A DNA stretch of 5,422 nucleotides from Patescibacteria group bacterium (GTDB taxonomy: Bacteria; Patescibacteriota; Patescibacteriia; WFTA01; S139-112), in the NCBI GenBank assembly GCA_015485715.1, contig WFTA01000066.1:1-5422 (forward strand). The letters are read 5' to 3'. The notes beneath the pieces are model-generated. The model saw nothing but the letters and a program-made list of their open reading frames with translations. It did no database searches and had not been told where the DNA came from. The position numbers were made by a program, and so were the translations under genes. Within the stretch, counting starts at the first letter, position 1; the number at the start of each line of letters is the position of its first letter. Shown one piece after another: positions 5,354-5,422 of this stretch.

Positions 5354-5422
5354 TTAAATTTTATCCCAAATCATTTGCCAAACAATGCGAAATGATTTTG
5401 AAATTTCTTCATCCTTTATAAC
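5354..5422 (-). CDS. probable 3' end of a convergent gene, 5' end outside the window
   Basis: On the minus strand the frame is open from the window edge (5422) to a TAA at 5356-5354, giving 22 residues that read VIKDEEISKS then FRIVWQMIWDKI. The other two minus-strand frames hit stops within a few codons of the edge. The mix of acidic, basic and aromatic residues looks like a real protein C-terminus, but 22 codons are too few to be sure and I do not recognise the family. The 53 bases between the radical SAM stop and this stop hold no clear gene or site. Confidence 0.35.
   Translation of the reverse strand, partial: VIKDEEISKSFRIVWQMIWDKI

Overview
The window is AT-rich (about one third GC by eye) and reads as a compact bacterial chromosome segment. 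Most genes are very closely packed, most lack a Shine-Dalgarno sequence, and the gene set includes a compact thioredoxin, a FemAB/FemX-like peptidyltransferase and an SPL-type radical SAM protein. Together these suggest a low-GC, reduced-genome bacterium, possibly of the Candidate Phyla Radiation (Patescibacteria). That placement is inference: no rRNA or other phylogenetic marker is present. The standard bacterial code fits, because every family-recognisable protein is full length with no internal TGA.

Layout. Positions 2-463 (+) hold the 3' end of a gene that enters from outside the window; its frame stays open back to base 2, so the ATG at 125 is probably not its start. A short convergent gap (464-521) contains a weak hairpin. 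A thioredoxin gene (522-848) lies on the minus strand. A 100-base divergent region (849-948) carries a promoter-like -10 box and a 16-base palindrome that looks like an operator. From 949 to 5300 six plus-strand genes follow with overlaps or 2-base gaps: a ROK-family kinase, a YfcE/MJ0936-type metallophosphatase, an inositol-monophosphatase-family phosphatase, a small DUF167/YggU protein, a FemAB/FemX-like transferase and an SPL-family radical SAM protein. The right edge (5354-5422) shows what is probably the 3' end of a convergent minus-strand gene.

How the genes may work together. The 949-5300 cluster is very probably one transcription unit with translational coupling. It combines a sugar kinase-like protein, two phosphatases and a cell-wall cross-bridge enzyme. 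A role in sugar-phosphate balance or envelope precursor supply is possible, but the sequence does not prove a shared pathway. In reduced genomes such clusters can also be simple co-transcription of unrelated housekeeping genes.

I see no insertion sequence, CRISPR array, tRNA or rRNA, and no clear evidence of a wholly new system. The points most worth a second look are the operator-like palindrome in the divergent promoter region, the loss of one conserved zinc-ligand cysteine in the ROK protein, and the 22-base A/T palindrome inside the FemX-like gene.
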